Assembly (NCBI RefSeq): GCF_947497915.1
Contig: NZ_CANMIJ010000001.1
Coordinates: 1,237,611 to 1,301,610 of the forward strand
DNA from: an uncultured Erythrobacter sp.
Lineage (GTDB): Bacteria; Pseudomonadota; Alphaproteobacteria; Sphingomonadales; Sphingomonadaceae
Direction: 5' to 3'
DNA length: 64,000 bases
The position numbers were made by a program, and so were the translations under genes. The notes beneath the pieces were generated by a model. It worked only from the letters and a program-made list of their open reading frames with translations. It had not been told where the DNA came from and made no database searches. Of this stretch, positions 18,503 through 29,568 are shown piece by piece; positions within the stretch are counted from its first letter, which is position 1; each line of letters opens with the position of its first letter.

Positions 18503-20517
18503 TCTGCCGCCTCCTTAATCTCATCCGCATGCAGCAATTCTTGCGAGCATTGCTGCATCACCGCGCTTGCACGGGCGATCGGATTGGTGAGGTAGAAATC
18601 TGCAACCGGATAGGCGCTAATCTCGCCTTCCGCTTTGGCTTTGCCGTCCGCTTTCGGCAGGGCGCCGTATTCGGCCAAGCCTTCTTCGCCTAGTGCAGGA
18701 ACGGCCTTGATCATGGCGCTTTGCAGCTCGGCGAAGCTGTCAAACCCAACCTTCACGCCAAGAGCATCCGCCAATGCGCGCAGGATCGTCCAGTCTTCGC
18801 GGGCATCCCCCGGTGCGAAGACGGCCTTTTCAGCGTATTGAACACGGCCTTCGGTGTTGACGTAGGTGCCGTCTTTCTCCGCATAGCTCGCCGCTGGCAG
18901 GATGATATCCGCCATATGCGCGCCGCGATCACCGTGGTGGCCGATATAGACCTTCAGGCTGTCCGCGAATGGTTCGTAATCCATCTCATCGGCGCCGAGG
19001 CTCAACAGGACTTTCGGAGCTTTCTTCGCGAGCGTCGTCATGCCGCCTTCAACAGTGAAGTCGAGCATTAGCGAACCCATGCGCGCCGCGCTCATATGAA
19101 GCACGTTGAAGCCGTTCCAACCGTCTTTCACGAGGCCGAACTTCTCGACGAGCTTGAGCGCCGGTGCCAGCGCACCTTTCGCCAAAGCCATGCCCCCAAG
19201 GATGACCGCAGGACGCTCCGCCGACTTCATCGCATCGCCGAGAGCTTTGGGAACGCGGTTCAGAACTTTCAGGTCTTCACCAAGGAATTCAGCCGGATAG
19301 GTCGTTTCCCATTCAGGGCCGACGACAAAGACCTTTGCGCCCGCCTTCACAGCTTTGCGAATACGCGCATTCACCAGCGCCGCTTCCCAGCGGACATGGC
19401 TGCCCACGATCAGGATCGCATCTGCGGTCTCGATACCAGCGAGCGTAGAGTTGAAGTTGACCGCAGCAAGGTTGCTGACGTCATACGTCATGCCCGTTTG
19501 GCGCGCTTCCACCTGTGTCGAGCGGCATGCCTTCAGCAATGTCTTGGCGGCGAACATGGTTTCGCAATCCACCATGTCGCCTGCGACCGCAGCGATGCTC
19601 GACTTCTTGCTGCCCAGCTGTTTTGCAATCGCGTCAAACGCTTCGTTCCATGACGCCGGTGCCAGCTTGCCGCCTTTGCGGATAAATACCTTGTCGAGCC
19701 GGCGTTTTGACAGACCGTCAACCTGATAGCGGCCTTTGTCAGACAGCCATTCCTCGTTGACGTCATCATTGATGCGCGGGAGTGCGCGCATGACTTCACG
19801 GCCCTTGGAATGCAGCGAGATGTTGGCGCCAACGGCGTCAGACACGTCGATGCTGAGCGTGCGCTTCAATTCCCACGGGCGCGCTTCAAATGCGTATGGC
19901 CGCGACGTCAAAGCGCCAACCGGGCACAGGTCAATCACATTGGCTGAAAGCTCATGGCTAGCGGCCTGCTCCAGATAGGTCGTGATCTGCATGTCTTCGC
20001 CGCGATACAGCGCGCCGATTTCATCAACGCCCGCCACTTCCTCAGAAAAACGGACGCAGCGTGTGCAGTGGATGCAGCGGGTCATGATCGTCTTGATCAG
20101 CGGGCCCATATATTTCTCGGTAACGGCGCGCTTGTTCTCGCGCTCGTAACGCGAACCGCCGCGGCCGTATGCTACCGCCTGATCCTGCAAATCACACTCG
20201 CCGCCCTGATCGCAAATCGGGCAATCAAGCGGGTGATTGATCAGCAAGAATTCCATCACACCTTCGCGGGCCTTTTTGACCATTGGCGTGTCGGTGCGAA
20301 TTTCCTGGTTATCGGCGGCGGGCAGCGCGCAAGATGCCTGTGGCTTGGGCGGCCCCGGCTTAACCTCCACTAGGCACATGCGGCAATTGCCCGCAATGCT
20401 AAGGCGTTCGTGATAACAAAAACGCGGAATTTCTTTACCGGCAAGCTCGCACGCCTGCAGCACAGTCGCCCCTGCTGGGACTTCGATTTCTTCGCCGTCT
20501 ACGGTGACCTTAGGCAT
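18499..20517 (-). CDS. nuoG: NADH-quinone oxidoreductase subunit G
   Basis: 2Fe-2S ferredoxin N-terminus (CYHERLSIAGNCRMCLVEV), CPICDQGGECDLQDQA, CIHCTRCVRF. Confidence 0.97.
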   Translation of the reverse strand: MPKVTVDGEEIEVPAGATVLQACELAGKEIPRFCYHERLSIAGNCRMCLVEVKPGPPKPQASCALPAADNQEIRTDTPMVKKAREGVMEFLLINHPLDCPICDQGGECDLQDQAVAYGRGGSRYERENKRAVTEKYMGPLIKTIMTRCIHCTRCVRFSEEVAGVDEIGALYRGEDMQITTYLEQAASHELSANVIDLCPVGALTSRPYAFEARPWELKRTLSIDVSDAVGANISLHSKGREVMRALPRINDDVNEEWLSDKGRYQVDGLSKRRLDKVFIRKGGKLAPASWNEAFDAIAKQLGSKKSSIAAVAGDMVDCETMFAAKTLLKACRSTQVEARQTGMTYDVSNLAAVNFNSTLAGIETADAILIVGSHVRWEAALVNARIRKAVKAGAKVFVVGPEWETTYPAEFLGEDLKVLNRVPKALGDAMKSAERPAVILGGMALAKGALAPALKLVEKFGLVKDGWNGFNVLHMSAARMGSLMLDFTVEGGMTTLAKKAPKVLLSLGADEMDYEPFADSLKVYIGHHGDRGAHMADIILPAASYAEKDGTYVNTEGRVQYAEKAVFAPGDAREDWTILRALADALGVKVGFDSFAELQSAMIKAVPALGEEGLAEYGALPKADGKAKAEGEISAYPVADFYLTNPIARASAVMQQCSQELLHADEIKEAAE

Positions 20518-21278
20518 TATTCGCTACCCTCGCCGTCGACAATCACGCTGCCGGTGGCCATTTTTCCATAATAAGAACGCGACCAAAGGCCATCCGCGAC
20601 ATAAGCGCGCAGCTGCGTAATGGTCAGCGAAACCTCTCCCTCGCCTGGCAGACACGCATTGATCGTGTCGGTAAGGGCCGCCGCAGCTTTGTCTTCGCCG
20701 CCGGTTGTCGGGTTGGTATCGATGAACTCATGCGATTTCACAGGCGCGTTGTAGACGATGCAATCGGCCAATCTGGCTGGCACTTCCGCCATCGTATAAC
20801 TCTGTCCGCCTGCAAAATAGCGGTTCTCCAGATATTCTGGATCGCCTTCGCTTATCGTCAGAGGCTCTTTGTTGTCATAGAGATAAATCTCTTCAGCCAT
20901 CAAATTGCGCATCACCGACGGTTTGTAAGAAACCCGCATCATGCGCGCGGAACGCGGCATAGCGCGGCCAATGCACCGGCCAAAATTCATCTCTTCCATC
21001 ATCTCGTTATAGCTCACGCTGAGCTCGCGATGATCTATCGAGGCGGGGTCACTTTTTTGAAGCAGTTCACGCGCAAGATCGCGATCACCGCTTACTGTGC
21101 AGCGCACGATTTTTTTCTGAAACTTGCGCATTTGTGTCGCGTTCACCGATTCCTCAGCAATCTTGAAACGCGAACCAATCGCCGATTTGTCCACTCGGTC
21201 TGGATCAAATTCACGCTGCGCAGAAGCAGGCGAAGCAAAGACCGCAAACGTTGCAATTGCGAAGGCATAGCGGATCAT
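20517..21278 (-). CDS. Exported protein of unknown function (253 aa) between nuoF and nuoG
   Basis: Signal peptide [21 protein letters not shown]; four Cys in the mature part; overlaps nuoF by 4 nt and nuoG by 1 nt. Confidence 0.8.
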   Translation of the reverse strand: MIRYAFAIATFAVFASPASAQREFDPDRVDKSAIGSRFKIAEESVNATQMRKFQKKIVRCTVSGDRDLARELLQKSDPASIDHRELSVSYNEMMEEMNFGRCIGRAMPRSARMMRVSYKPSVMRNLMAEEIYLYDNKEPLTISEGDPEYLENRYFAGGQSYTMAEVPARLADCIVYNAPVKSHEFIDTNPTTGGEDKAAAALTDTINACLPGEGEVSLTITQLRAYVADGLWSRSYYGKMATGSVIVDGEGSE

Positions 21279-22567
21279 TCTGCAGCCTCCGCAAACTGGG
21301 CGTTATGTTCATGAATGCGCTTCTCAAGCTCTGGGCGGAAATGACGGATCAAGCCCTGAATTGGCCAAGCCGCTGCATCACCGAGCGCACAAATTGTGTG
21401 CCCTTCAACCTGCTTGGTCACTTCGTGCAGCATGTCGATTTCTTCGATGGCTGCATCGCCGGTGCGCAAACGCTCCATCATGCGCCACATCCAGCCTGTG
21501 CCTTCACGGCAAGGCGTGCACTGCCCGCAGCTTTCGTGTTTGTAGAAGTAAGACAGGCGGCTGATCGCGCGAACGATATCAGTGGACTTGTCCATGACGA
21601 TAACCGCTGCAGTGCCAAGGCCCGATCCAAGGTCTTTGAGCCCGTCAAAATCCATCGGAGCGTCCATGATCTGTTCTGCTGGGACCAGGGGCACCGACGA
21701 ACCGCCCGGGATCACTGCGAGCAGATTATCCCATCCGCCGGTGATACCGCCGCAATGCTTCTCAATCAACTCGCGGAACGGGATGCCCATTTCTTCTTCG
21801 ACAACACAGGGTTGTTCAACATGGCCGCTTATCTGGAACAATTTGGTACCGTGATTGCCTTCGCGGCCAAAGCTGCTGAACCACGAAGCGCCGCGCCGCA
21901 GGATTGTTGGAACAACTGCGATACTCTCAACATTGTTGACCGTGGTCGGGCAGCCATACAGGCCCGCGCCTGCTGGAAATGGCGGTTTAAGCCGGGGCTG
22001 CCCCTTTTTGCCTTCGAGGCTCTCGATCATCGCGGTTTCTTCACCGCAGATATACGCGCCAGCACCGCGGTGCATGAACACGTCAAAATCATAGCCGCTG
22101 CCGGATGCGTTCTTACCGATCAGACCGGCTTCATACGCCTCATCGATGGCTTTCTGCAGTGTTTCGGCCTCGCGAATATATTCGCCGCGAATGTAGATGT
22201 AAGTGGCACGGGCCCGCATGGCGAAGCCTGCGACGAGAGCCCCTTCGATCAGTTTGTGCGGATCGTGACGGATGATCTCGCGGTCTTTGCAAGACCCCGG
22301 CTCGGATTCGTCGGCATTGATGACGAGAAAGCTTGGACGGCCATCCGCTGAGCTTTTCGGCATGAAAGACCATTTGAGGCCCGTCGGAAAGCCAGCCCCG
22401 CCCCGTCCGCGCAGGCCGGATGCTTTCATTTCTTCGATGATAGCTTCGTTGCCGCGCTCGATCAGAGCTTTCGTGCCGTCCCAATCGCCGCGCGCTTGCG
22501 CTGCCTTCAGGCCCCAGTCCTGAAAACCGTAGAGATTGGTGAAGATGCGGTCCTTATCAGCCAGCAT
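21275..22567 (-). CDS. nuoF: NADH-quinone oxidoreductase subunit F
   Basis: [33 protein letters not shown]. Confidence 0.98.
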   Translation of the reverse strand: MLADKDRIFTNLYGFQDWGLKAAQARGDWDGTKALIERGNEAIIEEMKASGLRGRGGAGFPTGLKWSFMPKSSADGRPSFLVINADESEPGSCKDREIIRHDPHKLIEGALVAGFAMRARATYIYIRGEYIREAETLQKAIDEAYEAGLIGKNASGSGYDFDVFMHRGAGAYICGEETAMIESLEGKKGQPRLKPPFPAGAGLYGCPTTVNNVESIAVVPTILRRGASWFSSFGREGNHGTKLFQISGHVEQPCVVEEEMGIPFRELIEKHCGGITGGWDNLLAVIPGGSSVPLVPAEQIMDAPMDFDGLKDLGSGLGTAAVIVMDKSTDIVRAISRLSYFYKHESCGQCTPCREGTGWMWRMMERLRTGDAAIEEIDMLHEVTKQVEGHTICALGDAAAWPIQGLIRHFRPELEKRIHEHNAQFAEAAE

Positions 22568-22745
22568 CGCCGTTATCCTTCGTCTTGTTCGATTTCAATT
22601 GGCGCAGACAAAGCACCTGAAACATCAGGCCCATGCTCATCAGCACAATTCCAGTCGTGCGATTGTCGCCCGTGGCAGCAAGATATGCGCCGGCGAAAAA
22701 GCCAAACAGGCCCGCAATTGCGAGCGCGAGAACGCCGCCATTCAT
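22557..22745 (-). CDS. Small membrane protein (62-64 aa) between nuoE and nuoF
   Basis: [65 protein letters not shown] at 22745 overlaps the nuoE stop (TGATG). Confidence 0.65.
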   Translation of the reverse strand: MNGGVLALAIAGLFGFFAGAYLAATGDNRTTGIVLMSMGLMFQVLCLRQLKSNKTKDNGDAG

Positions 22746-23413
22746 CACCAATCACCCCGATAATCGTGGTTGGCATCGACCATCTCTTTGAGCGTAGTCG
22801 CGCCGTCTTTCGGTTCAGATGTGTGGCGCCCCGGCTCCTGCGTCCCGGTTTTTGGCTGCTCGCCCTTGGCCAGGGCGTCAAGCACAGCGTCAAGCCGCTC
22901 AACCGACAGGTCTTCGTAATTGTCATCGTTGATCTGTACCATTGGCGCGGTCGCGCAATTGCCCATGCATTCGACCTCGGTGAGGGTCCAGAGGCCGTCT
23001 TCGGAGACGTGGCCCATCTTCATACCTCGCGATTTGCACGCGCTGATGATGTCGTCTGAGCCGCGCAGCATGCACGGCGTCGTGCCGCATACTTGCACGT
23101 GGTATTTCCCGACCGGCTTCATGTTGTACATGAAATAGAACGTCGCGACTTCGAGCACGCGGATGACCGGCACATCGATATAGGCGGCGACATATTCGAT
23201 CACTGGCAAAGGCAACCAGCCCTGCGTTTCCGTCTCTTCGCCAACCTGACGTTGGGCCAGATCAAGCAAAGGCATAACCGCCGATTTCTGGCGCCCATCA
23301 GGGTATTTGGCGATGTGATAGTCAGCCGTCTTCTTATTGGCATTAGACCAAGCAAAAGACCCCCAGCGTTGGCGGAGTTCCGGCGTATCGGGTGCGGGTG
23401 TACGGTCAGCCAT
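22745..23413 (-). CDS. nuoE: NADH-quinone oxidoreductase subunit E
   Basis: Thioredoxin-like 2Fe-2S motifs (QVCGTTPCMLRGS, ECMGNCATAPMVQIN). Start set at MADRTPAPD. Confidence 0.97.
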   Translation of the reverse strand: MADRTPAPDTPELRQRWGSFAWSNANKKTADYHIAKYPDGRQKSAVMPLLDLAQRQVGEETETQGWLPLPVIEYVAAYIDVPVIRVLEVATFYFMYNMKPVGKYHVQVCGTTPCMLRGSDDIISACKSRGMKMGHVSEDGLWTLTEVECMGNCATAPMVQINDDNYEDLSVERLDAVLDALAKGEQPKTGTQEPGRHTSEPKDGATTLKEMVDANHDYRGDW

Positions 23414-23631
23414 CAGTCTCGATTGCCCCACTTGTAGTACTTCATCAGTGTGATCGCTCCGAAGACGGCTCCGGCAACCCAACCCCAAACCGGAAAAGCA
23501 TCGCCGTCAAAGGTCGAAACAATTGCAATGCCAAAGATAAACCACGCCGGAAGAGCTGCTAAGCGCCAAAGCCATTTCGACCAGCTTGGCTGCGCCTCAT
23601 CTACCTCACGAGTAAAGGACGCCCAACTCAC
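23413..23631 (-). CDS. Small membrane protein (72 aa, GTG start) between nuoD and nuoE
   Basis: [72 protein letters not shown]. The GTG at 23631 gives a 4-nt overlap with the nuoD stop; the ORF-track start lies inside nuoD. Confidence 0.65.
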   Translation of the reverse strand: MSWASFTREVDEAQPSWSKWLWRLAALPAWFIFGIAIVSTFDGDAFPVWGWVAGAVFGAITLMKYYKWGNRD

Positions 23632-24839
23632 CGGTCGCACTCCCCGAAGACTACGTCGATCGCGCCGAGAATGGCGGTCGCGTCGGGCAGCATGTGGCCT
23701 TTGCTCATAAAATCCATCGCCTGAAGATGTGAGAAAGCCGTCGGGCGAATTTTGCAACGGTACGGTTTGTTGCTGCCGTCGCTCACAAGATACACGCCGA
23801 ACTCACCCTTGGGGCTCTCGGTTGCGACGTAGACTTCGCCTTCGGGTACGTGAAAGCCTTCGGTGTAGAGTTTGAAGTGGTGGATCAGGCTTTCCATCGA
23901 CTGCTTCATCTCGCCGCGCTTGGGTGGGGAAACCTTGCCATCGTCGCTCGCAATCGGACCGCTTGGCATTTGCGCGATGCATTGTTTAATAATCTTCGCG
24001 CTTTCACGAATTTCCTGCACACGCACCATGAAGCGGTCATAACAATCCGAATTCGTGCCGACCGGAATGTCGAATTCCATGCGATCATACACATCATAAG
24101 GCTGTGACTTGCGCAGGTCCCACGGGATACCAGCGGCGCGGATCATCGGCCCGCTAAAGCCCCACGCGACCGCATCATCGCGGCTGACCACGGCGATATC
24201 GACGTTGCGCTGTTTGAAAATACGGTTGTCCATGACGAGGCTCATCGCATCGTCGAACAGCTGGAAGAAACGGTTATCGAGCCAGTCGCCAATATCCACC
24301 AAGAGCTTTTCCGGCACGTCCTGATGCACGCCGCCGGGACGGAACCAAGCCGAGTGCATGCGCGCGCCCGAGGCCCGTTCGAAAAAGTTCATGCAATCTT
24401 CGCGCAGATCCATGATCCACAGGTTCGGCGTAAACGCGCCCACATCCAAAACATGCGCGCCCATATTGAGCATGTGGTTCGAGATACGGGTTAGCTCGGC
24501 GAACAAGACGCGCAGAAATTGTGCGCGTTCAGGCACTTCTAGGTTCAGCAGCTTCTCAATCGCGAGCACATAGGAGTGCTCCTGACACAGTGGGGAGCAG
24601 TAATCCAAGCGGTCAAAATATGGCAGCGCTTGCAAATACGTCTTCTGCTCAATCAGCTTTTCGGTGCCGCGGTGAAGCAGGCCGATATGCGGATCGATCC
24701 GCTCGATAACTTCGCCGTCCAGCTCCATCACCATACGCAAAACGCCATGGGCGGCCGGATGCTGCGGGCCAAAATTTATCGTGTAGTTGGAGATAACTTC
24801 GCCATCAGTGGTGGGCGATTCTTCAATTTGCATGGTCAT
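23628..24839 (-). CDS. nuoD: NADH-quinone oxidoreductase subunit D
   Basis: [41 protein letters not shown]. Confidence 0.98.
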   Translation of the reverse strand: MTMQIEESPTTDGEVISNYTINFGPQHPAAHGVLRMVMELDGEVIERIDPHIGLLHRGTEKLIEQKTYLQALPYFDRLDYCSPLCQEHSYVLAIEKLLNLEVPERAQFLRVLFAELTRISNHMLNMGAHVLDVGAFTPNLWIMDLREDCMNFFERASGARMHSAWFRPGGVHQDVPEKLLVDIGDWLDNRFFQLFDDAMSLVMDNRIFKQRNVDIAVVSRDDAVAWGFSGPMIRAAGIPWDLRKSQPYDVYDRMEFDIPVGTNSDCYDRFMVRVQEIRESAKIIKQCIAQMPSGPIASDDGKVSPPKRGEMKQSMESLIHHFKLYTEGFHVPEGEVYVATESPKGEFGVYLVSDGSNKPYRCKIRPTAFSHLQAMDFMSKGHMLPDATAILGAIDVVFGECDR

Positions 24840-25636
24840 GCCGCGCCCTTCCCGTCTTCATCAACGATATCATCGCCGGTGATTTCGACTTCAACCATGT
24901 TGGGCGGGACGGCCTCGGTGCCATGAGCGGCCAGTTCTTCGGCTTCCTCACCAGCGTCAGTATCAGCCGGCTCTTCGGTTACCTTAGGCTTATCGGCGTC
25001 TGGCGCGCCCTCCGCTTTCTCGTCACCGGGCAAAACGTAGTCGGAGCCTTCCCACGGGCTAAGAAAGTCGAATGTCCGCATATCCTGCGGCAGTTCGACA
25101 GGCTCATAAACCACCCGCTTTTCCTCTTCGGAATAACGCAGCTCAGTATAGCCGGTCATCGGGAAGTCTTTGCGGAAAGGATGCCCTTCGAAACCGTAAT
25201 CGGTGAGAATACGGCGGAGGTCTTTGTTGCCAGCAAACGTCACACCGTACATGTCGAACACTTCACGTTCCAACCATCCGGCGTTGGGCCAAAGCGTTGT
25301 GACTGTCGGAACCGGTGTGCTCTCATCCGTGGAACATTTCACCATGATGCGGTGATTCTTCGTAAGTGACAGTAGCATGTAGACGACTTCAAACCGCTCG
25401 GCGCGCTCTGGATAGTCGGCTCCAGCGATTTCCATCATCTGCTGATATTTGTGATCATCACGTAGGATGCGCAGCACATCTTCGATCGCGTCGCGTTGGA
25501 CCGTGAAGATGATCTCACCGTGCTTTTCCTGCGCGGATATCAGCCACACGCTGATGCTTTCGCTGAGTTCAGCGATCACGCCATCATTAGAGGCGAATTT
25601 CGGGGCGGAATGAACGACAGCCATCTTAACGCTCAA
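24836..25636 (-). CDS. nuoC: NADH-quinone oxidoreductase subunit C
   Basis: [43 protein letters not shown]; acidic C-terminal extension. Confidence 0.97.
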   Translation of the reverse strand: MSVKMAVVHSAPKFASNDGVIAELSESISVWLISAQEKHGEIIFTVQRDAIEDVLRILRDDHKYQQMMEIAGADYPERAERFEVVYMLLSLTKNHRIMVKCSTDESTPVPTVTTLWPNAGWLEREVFDMYGVTFAGNKDLRRILTDYGFEGHPFRKDFPMTGYTELRYSEEEKRVVYEPVELPQDMRTFDFLSPWEGSDYVLPGDEKAEGAPDADKPKVTEEPADTDAGEEAEELAAHGTEAVPPNMVEVEITGDDIVDEDGKGAA

Positions 25637-26234
25637 TCGTCCCTGCGCGGCGAATTTTCCGCTGCAATTGCATTACGCCGTAAAGCAGCGCTTCAGCGGT
25701 AGGAGGGCAACCGGGCACATAAACATCGACCGGCACAATCCGGTCGCATCCGCGAACGACGCTGTAGGAATAGTGATAATAGCCGCCGCCATTGGCGCAG
25801 CTTCCCATGCTGATCACATATTTCGGATCAGACATTTGATCATAAACCTTGCGCAGTGCCGGCGCCATTTTGTTGCAGAGCGTGCCGGCAACAATCATCA
25901 GATCCGACTGGCGCGGTGATGCGCGCGGTGCAGCGCCGAAACGCTCCATATCATAGCGCGGCATGTTCGCGTGGATCATCTCAACCGCGCAGCAAGCAAG
26001 GCCGAATGTCATCCACCACAGCGAGCCAGTCCGCGCCCACTGGAACACGTCCTCTGTCGAGGTGACGAGAAAACCTTTGTCATTCACCTCGGTTTGGAGC
26101 GCGTTGAAGTAATCCGCATCCGGCTGCCTGATCTCGCCGCCTTTAGCCGTCGGCATAGTCATAGCCGCCTCGCTCGCGCTGATTGGCACAGTTGGCGGAG
26201 TGATAATCGTATTGTTCGAAGAGCCTGTCATTCC
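25626..26234 (-). CDS. nuoB: NADH-quinone oxidoreductase subunit B
   Basis: [60 protein letters not shown]. Start near [11 protein letters not shown] (26234) is inferred. Confidence 0.97.
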   Translation of the reverse strand, partial: GMTGSSNNTIITPPTVPISASEAAMTMPTAKGGEIRQPDADYFNALQTEVNDKGFLVTSTEDVFQWARTGSLWWMTFGLACCAVEMIHANMPRYDMERFGAAPRASPRQSDLMIVAGTLCNKMAPALRKVYDQMSDPKYVISMGSCANGGGYYHYSYSVVRGCDRIVPVDVYVPGCPPTAEALLYGVMQLQRKIRRAGTIER

Positions 26235-26614
26235 CAGTCCAGAGCCCCTTTCTTCCATTCGTAAGCGAGGCCGACTGCGAGGATGAACAGGAATGTCATC
26301 ATGCCGATCCATCCGACCCATTGGGTCTCACCCAGGCTCACCGCCCACGGGAAAAGGAAAGCGGCTTCGAGGTCGAAGATGATAAAGCTGATCGCGACTA
26401 GATAGAAACGCACATCAAACTGGCTACGCGCGTCTTCGAATGCAGGAAAACCGCATTCGTACTCGCTGAGCTTTTCAGCGTCCGGATTGTGCGTGCCGGT
26501 GAGGCGCGAAACGCCCATTGGTAGAAACACGAATAACACCGACAAGCCAAAGGCGATGAAGATGAATATCAGTATCGGTAAATACTGGCTGAGGTCGATC
26601 ACAGCGATGTCCAA
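26228..26614 (-). CDS. nuoA: NADH-quinone oxidoreductase subunit A
   Basis: [42 protein letters not shown]. Confidence 0.98.
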   Translation of the reverse strand: MDIAVIDLSQYLPILIFIFIAFGLSVLFVFLPMGVSRLTGTHNPDAEKLSEYECGFPAFEDARSQFDVRFYLVAISFIIFDLEAAFLFPWAVSLGETQWVGWIGMMTFLFILAVGLAYEWKKGALDWE

Positions 26615-26715
26615 GTCTGATTAATCCCAGAGCCGCGTCTAGGCGTGTCGCCAGCCCCGCGCAAGGGTGCGACTCGGGCAAATCTGGGTATTGGTGTTGC
26701 AGAAAATCGAACGCC

Positions 26716-26734
26716 GCCTGCACTTGAGGCAGGC
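26716..26734 (-). terminator. Hairpin downstream of the aldehyde dehydrogenase gene; possible terminator
   Basis: GCCTGC-7 nt-GCAGGC inverted repeat just past the stop at 26750, followed on the minus strand by TTCGATTTTC. Confidence 0.4.
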
Positions 26735-26749
26735 AGCGCCCAAATTTGC

Positions 26750-28180
26750 CTATTTCATCATCTGCGCAGCGGCCTTTTCAGTGGCCTTGCCATATGGCGG
26801 TTTAAACCCGCCAAGTTTCGCGATGTCGATCTTAGGTTGTTGATATACTGCTCGCGCATGGCTGAATTCACGGAAGCCTTCGATTGCGTGATAACTGCCC
26901 ATGCCTGATGGGCCGACGCCGCCAAATGGCAGGTCTTCCATCGAAACGTGGAAAATCACGTCATTGGTCGTGACACCGCCAGAGATGGTGCGGGTCAGCA
27001 CCCGCTCCTGCTCTGCCTTGTCATCGCCGAAGTAATACAGGCCCAGCGGCCGATCATGCTCGTTCACATAATCTACGGCCTGATCGACGGCCTTGTACGT
27101 TTTTACCGGCAGAACTGGCCCGAAAATCTCTTCCTGCATCACCTTCATTTCATCAGTGACGTTCTTGATAATGTTCAGCGGCATCTTGCGCTGGTTAGCA
27201 TTGGCGAAATCTTCGTTGCCGGGATTGACCTCGATCACTTCGGCGCCTTGCTCACGGGCATCCTCGACCAACCCTTGCAAACGCTCAAAATGGCGATCCG
27301 ATACGATCGAAGCGTAATCGTCGTTCTCAAGCAGTGTCGGGTAGAGATTGGCCACACCTTTGGACACGCCAGCGACGGCCTCGTCCTGCTTGTCTTCCGG
27401 CACATACATGTAGTCCGGCGACAGGCAGATTTGCCCCGCATTCATCATTTTACCCAAAGCAATGCGTTCGCCTGCTTTTTCAAAATCGGCGCTGCGGCCC
27501 ATAATGACGGGTGATTTTCCGCCAAGCTCCAGTGTCACCGGAACGAGGTTTTTCGCGGCAGCCTGCATCACCAAACGCCCCGTCGGGGTCGATCCGGTAA
27601 ATACCAGATGATCAAACTGCAATTCAGTGAAAGCAGCCGCCACTTCGGGACCGCCGGTTACGACTGCGACTTCGTCAGGCGTGAAATATTCTTCGACCAG
27701 CTCCGCCATCAACAGGCTGGTACGCTCCGTAAATTCGCTTGGCTTAATCATCGCACGGTTGCCCGCGGCCAGAACCTGCATCAGCGGTGAAAAGGCGAGA
27801 TTAACCGGGAAATTCCATGGGCTGAGAATGCCGATTACACCTTTCGGCTCGTAACGCACCTCTGCCTTCGCCCCCAGCAGACCCAGCGGGAACTGAACCG
27901 GGCGTTTTTCAGCCTTGGCCCATTTGTCCATATTCTTAAGCGCATGTTTGCCTGCGCCAACTGTGCCCGCAATATCGGTGAGCATGGATTGCTCCATCGC
28001 CCGATTGCCAAAATCTGCACTCATCGTTTTGCAGAAATCTTCAGCGTGTTCTTTGAGCAATGCCATTGCGCGTTTGATCCGGTCTTTGCGCATCGCCATC
28101 GATTCCGGGCGCGACGCCGTGAAGGCCTCACGCTGGCGTTTCAACAGGGCTTCTTGTTCTTGGCGGCGATCATCGGCCAT
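26750..28180 (-). CDS. calB: Coniferyl aldehyde dehydrogenase-like aldehyde dehydrogenase
   Basis: ALDH motifs (SPWNFPVNLAFSPL, FTGSTPTGRLVM, VTLELGGKSPVI, NAGQICLSPDYM). Start set at MADDRRQEQ. Confidence 0.85.
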   Translation of the reverse strand: MADDRRQEQEALLKRQREAFTASRPESMAMRKDRIKRAMALLKEHAEDFCKTMSADFGNRAMEQSMLTDIAGTVGAGKHALKNMDKWAKAEKRPVQFPLGLLGAKAEVRYEPKGVIGILSPWNFPVNLAFSPLMQVLAAGNRAMIKPSEFTERTSLLMAELVEEYFTPDEVAVVTGGPEVAAAFTELQFDHLVFTGSTPTGRLVMQAAAKNLVPVTLELGGKSPVIMGRSADFEKAGERIALGKMMNAGQICLSPDYMYVPEDKQDEAVAGVSKGVANLYPTLLENDDYASIVSDRHFERLQGLVEDAREQGAEVIEVNPGNEDFANANQRKMPLNIIKNVTDEMKVMQEEIFGPVLPVKTYKAVDQAVDYVNEHDRPLGLYYFGDDKAEQERVLTRTISGGVTTNDVIFHVSMEDLPFGGVGPSGMGSYHAIEGFREFSHARAVYQQPKIDIAKLGGFKPPYGKATEKAAAQMMK

Positions 28181-28336
28181 TGGCTCTCTCCGAAGGAATT
28201 GGTTTTGATTTGCTATCTGGTTGGCCGAAACTTGGCTTTCATGCAAGCGATGGCACACGAAGAGCATGCCGATTGAACTTGTCGCAGCGCAGCATTACAT
28301 CGCGCTCAACATAAATATTTCTCAGGAGCATTCCGC

Positions 28337-29533
28337 ATGCCGCAGTTTTCCGAAGCCGATCCGATTGTCATTCTTTCCTACGCCCGGACGCCGATGGGCG
28401 GCATGCAAGGGGTGTTTTCCGATGTATCGGCAACGGATTTGGGTGCGACTGCGGTGAAAGCAGCGGTTGAACGCTCAGGCATTGCGGGCGAAGATTTCGA
28501 CCGCGCTTACATGGGCTGCGTGCTTCCCGCTGGTCTTGGACAGGCTCCAGCGCGTCAGGCCGTGATCAAAGGCGGTCTGCCAAAATCTGTTCAGGCGACG
28601 ACTGTCAACAAAGTGTGCGGCTCTGGCATGCAAACCGTCATTATGGGCGCAGAGGCCCTCGCCAGTGGCACAACCGACATCGTCCTGGCTGGCGGTATGG
28701 AAAGCATGACGAATGCGCCGTACCTTTTGAAAAAGCACCGCTCCGGCGCGCGCATTGGCCATGACACCACATATGATCACATGTTCCTCGACGGGCTCGA
28801 AGACGCCTATGAGGAAGGCCGCGCGATGGGCACTTTCGCGCAGGATACCGCCAACGAATATCAACTCACACGCGAAGAGCAGGACGAATATTCCATCGAA
28901 TCGCTCCGCCGCGCGAATGCTGCGATTGAAAGCGGCGCGTTTGCTGGCGAGGTCGTGCCGGTGACTTTCGCGACACGCAAAGGCGACGTTACTGTCGATA
29001 AAGACGAACAGCCCGGTCGCGGTCGCCCTGACAAAATTCCGACTTTGCGCGCAGCCTTTGCCAAGGACGGCACGATCACCGCGGCTACGTCCAGTTCGAT
29101 CTCGGATGGTGCGGCGGCAGTTGTACTAACTCGCCAAAGCGTCGCTGCACATAAAGGCGGAAAGCCGGTTGCGAAGATAGTCGCCATGGCCGCCCACGCC
29201 CGCGAGCCAAAGGACTTCACCGTCGCACCTGTCGGAGCAATCGAGAAAGTTCTGAAGAATGCAGGCTGGAGCGTCGATGACGTTGAGCTGTGGGAAGTGA
29301 ACGAGGCCTTCGCCTGCGTTTCGATGTTCGCAATGCGCGACATCGGCATCCCGCATGACAAGATCAACGTAAATGGCGGCGCAACCGCGCTTGGCCACCC
29401 GATCGGAGCGTCCGGCACACGCATCATCGTAACGCTGCTCAATGCGCTGAAATCGCAAGGAAAGACCAAAGGCGTCGCAAGCCTGTGCATCGGCGGCGGA
29501 GAAGCCACAGCAGTGGCGGTGGAATTGGTTTAA
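28337..29533 (+). CDS. Acetyl-CoA C-acetyltransferase (thiolase)
   Basis: NKVCGSGMQTVIMGA, GGMESMTNAPYLL, NVNGGATALGHPIGASGTRI, CIGGGEATAVAVE; RBS-like AGGAG upstream. Confidence 0.95.
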   Translation: MPQFSEADPIVILSYARTPMGGMQGVFSDVSATDLGATAVKAAVERSGIAGEDFDRAYMGCVLPAGLGQAPARQAVIKGGLPKSVQATTVNKVCGSGMQTVIMGAEALASGTTDIVLAGGMESMTNAPYLLKKHRSGARIGHDTTYDHMFLDGLEDAYEEGRAMGTFAQDTANEYQLTREEQDEYSIESLRRANAAIESGAFAGEVVPVTFATRKGDVTVDKDEQPGRGRPDKIPTLRAAFAKDGTITAATSSSISDGAAAVVLTRQSVAAHKGGKPVAKIVAMAAHAREPKDFTVAPVGAIEKVLKNAGWSVDDVELWEVNEAFACVSMFAMRDIGIPHDKINVNGGATALGHPIGASGTRIIVTLLNALKSQGKTKGVASLCIGGGEATAVAVELV

Positions 29534-29542
29534 GTAACTTGT

Positions 29543-29568
29543 GAGGGCGGGTCTTAAGGCTCGCCCTC
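29543..29568. terminator. Hairpin at the convergent thiolase/SH3 gene junction
   Basis: GAGGGCGGG...CTCGCCCTC stem-loop spanning the stop codon of the minus-strand gene. Confidence 0.5.

Noticed and set aside
21251-22351. 366-aa plus-strand ORF opposite nuoF
   Set aside because: Antisense to nuoF with no domain signal.
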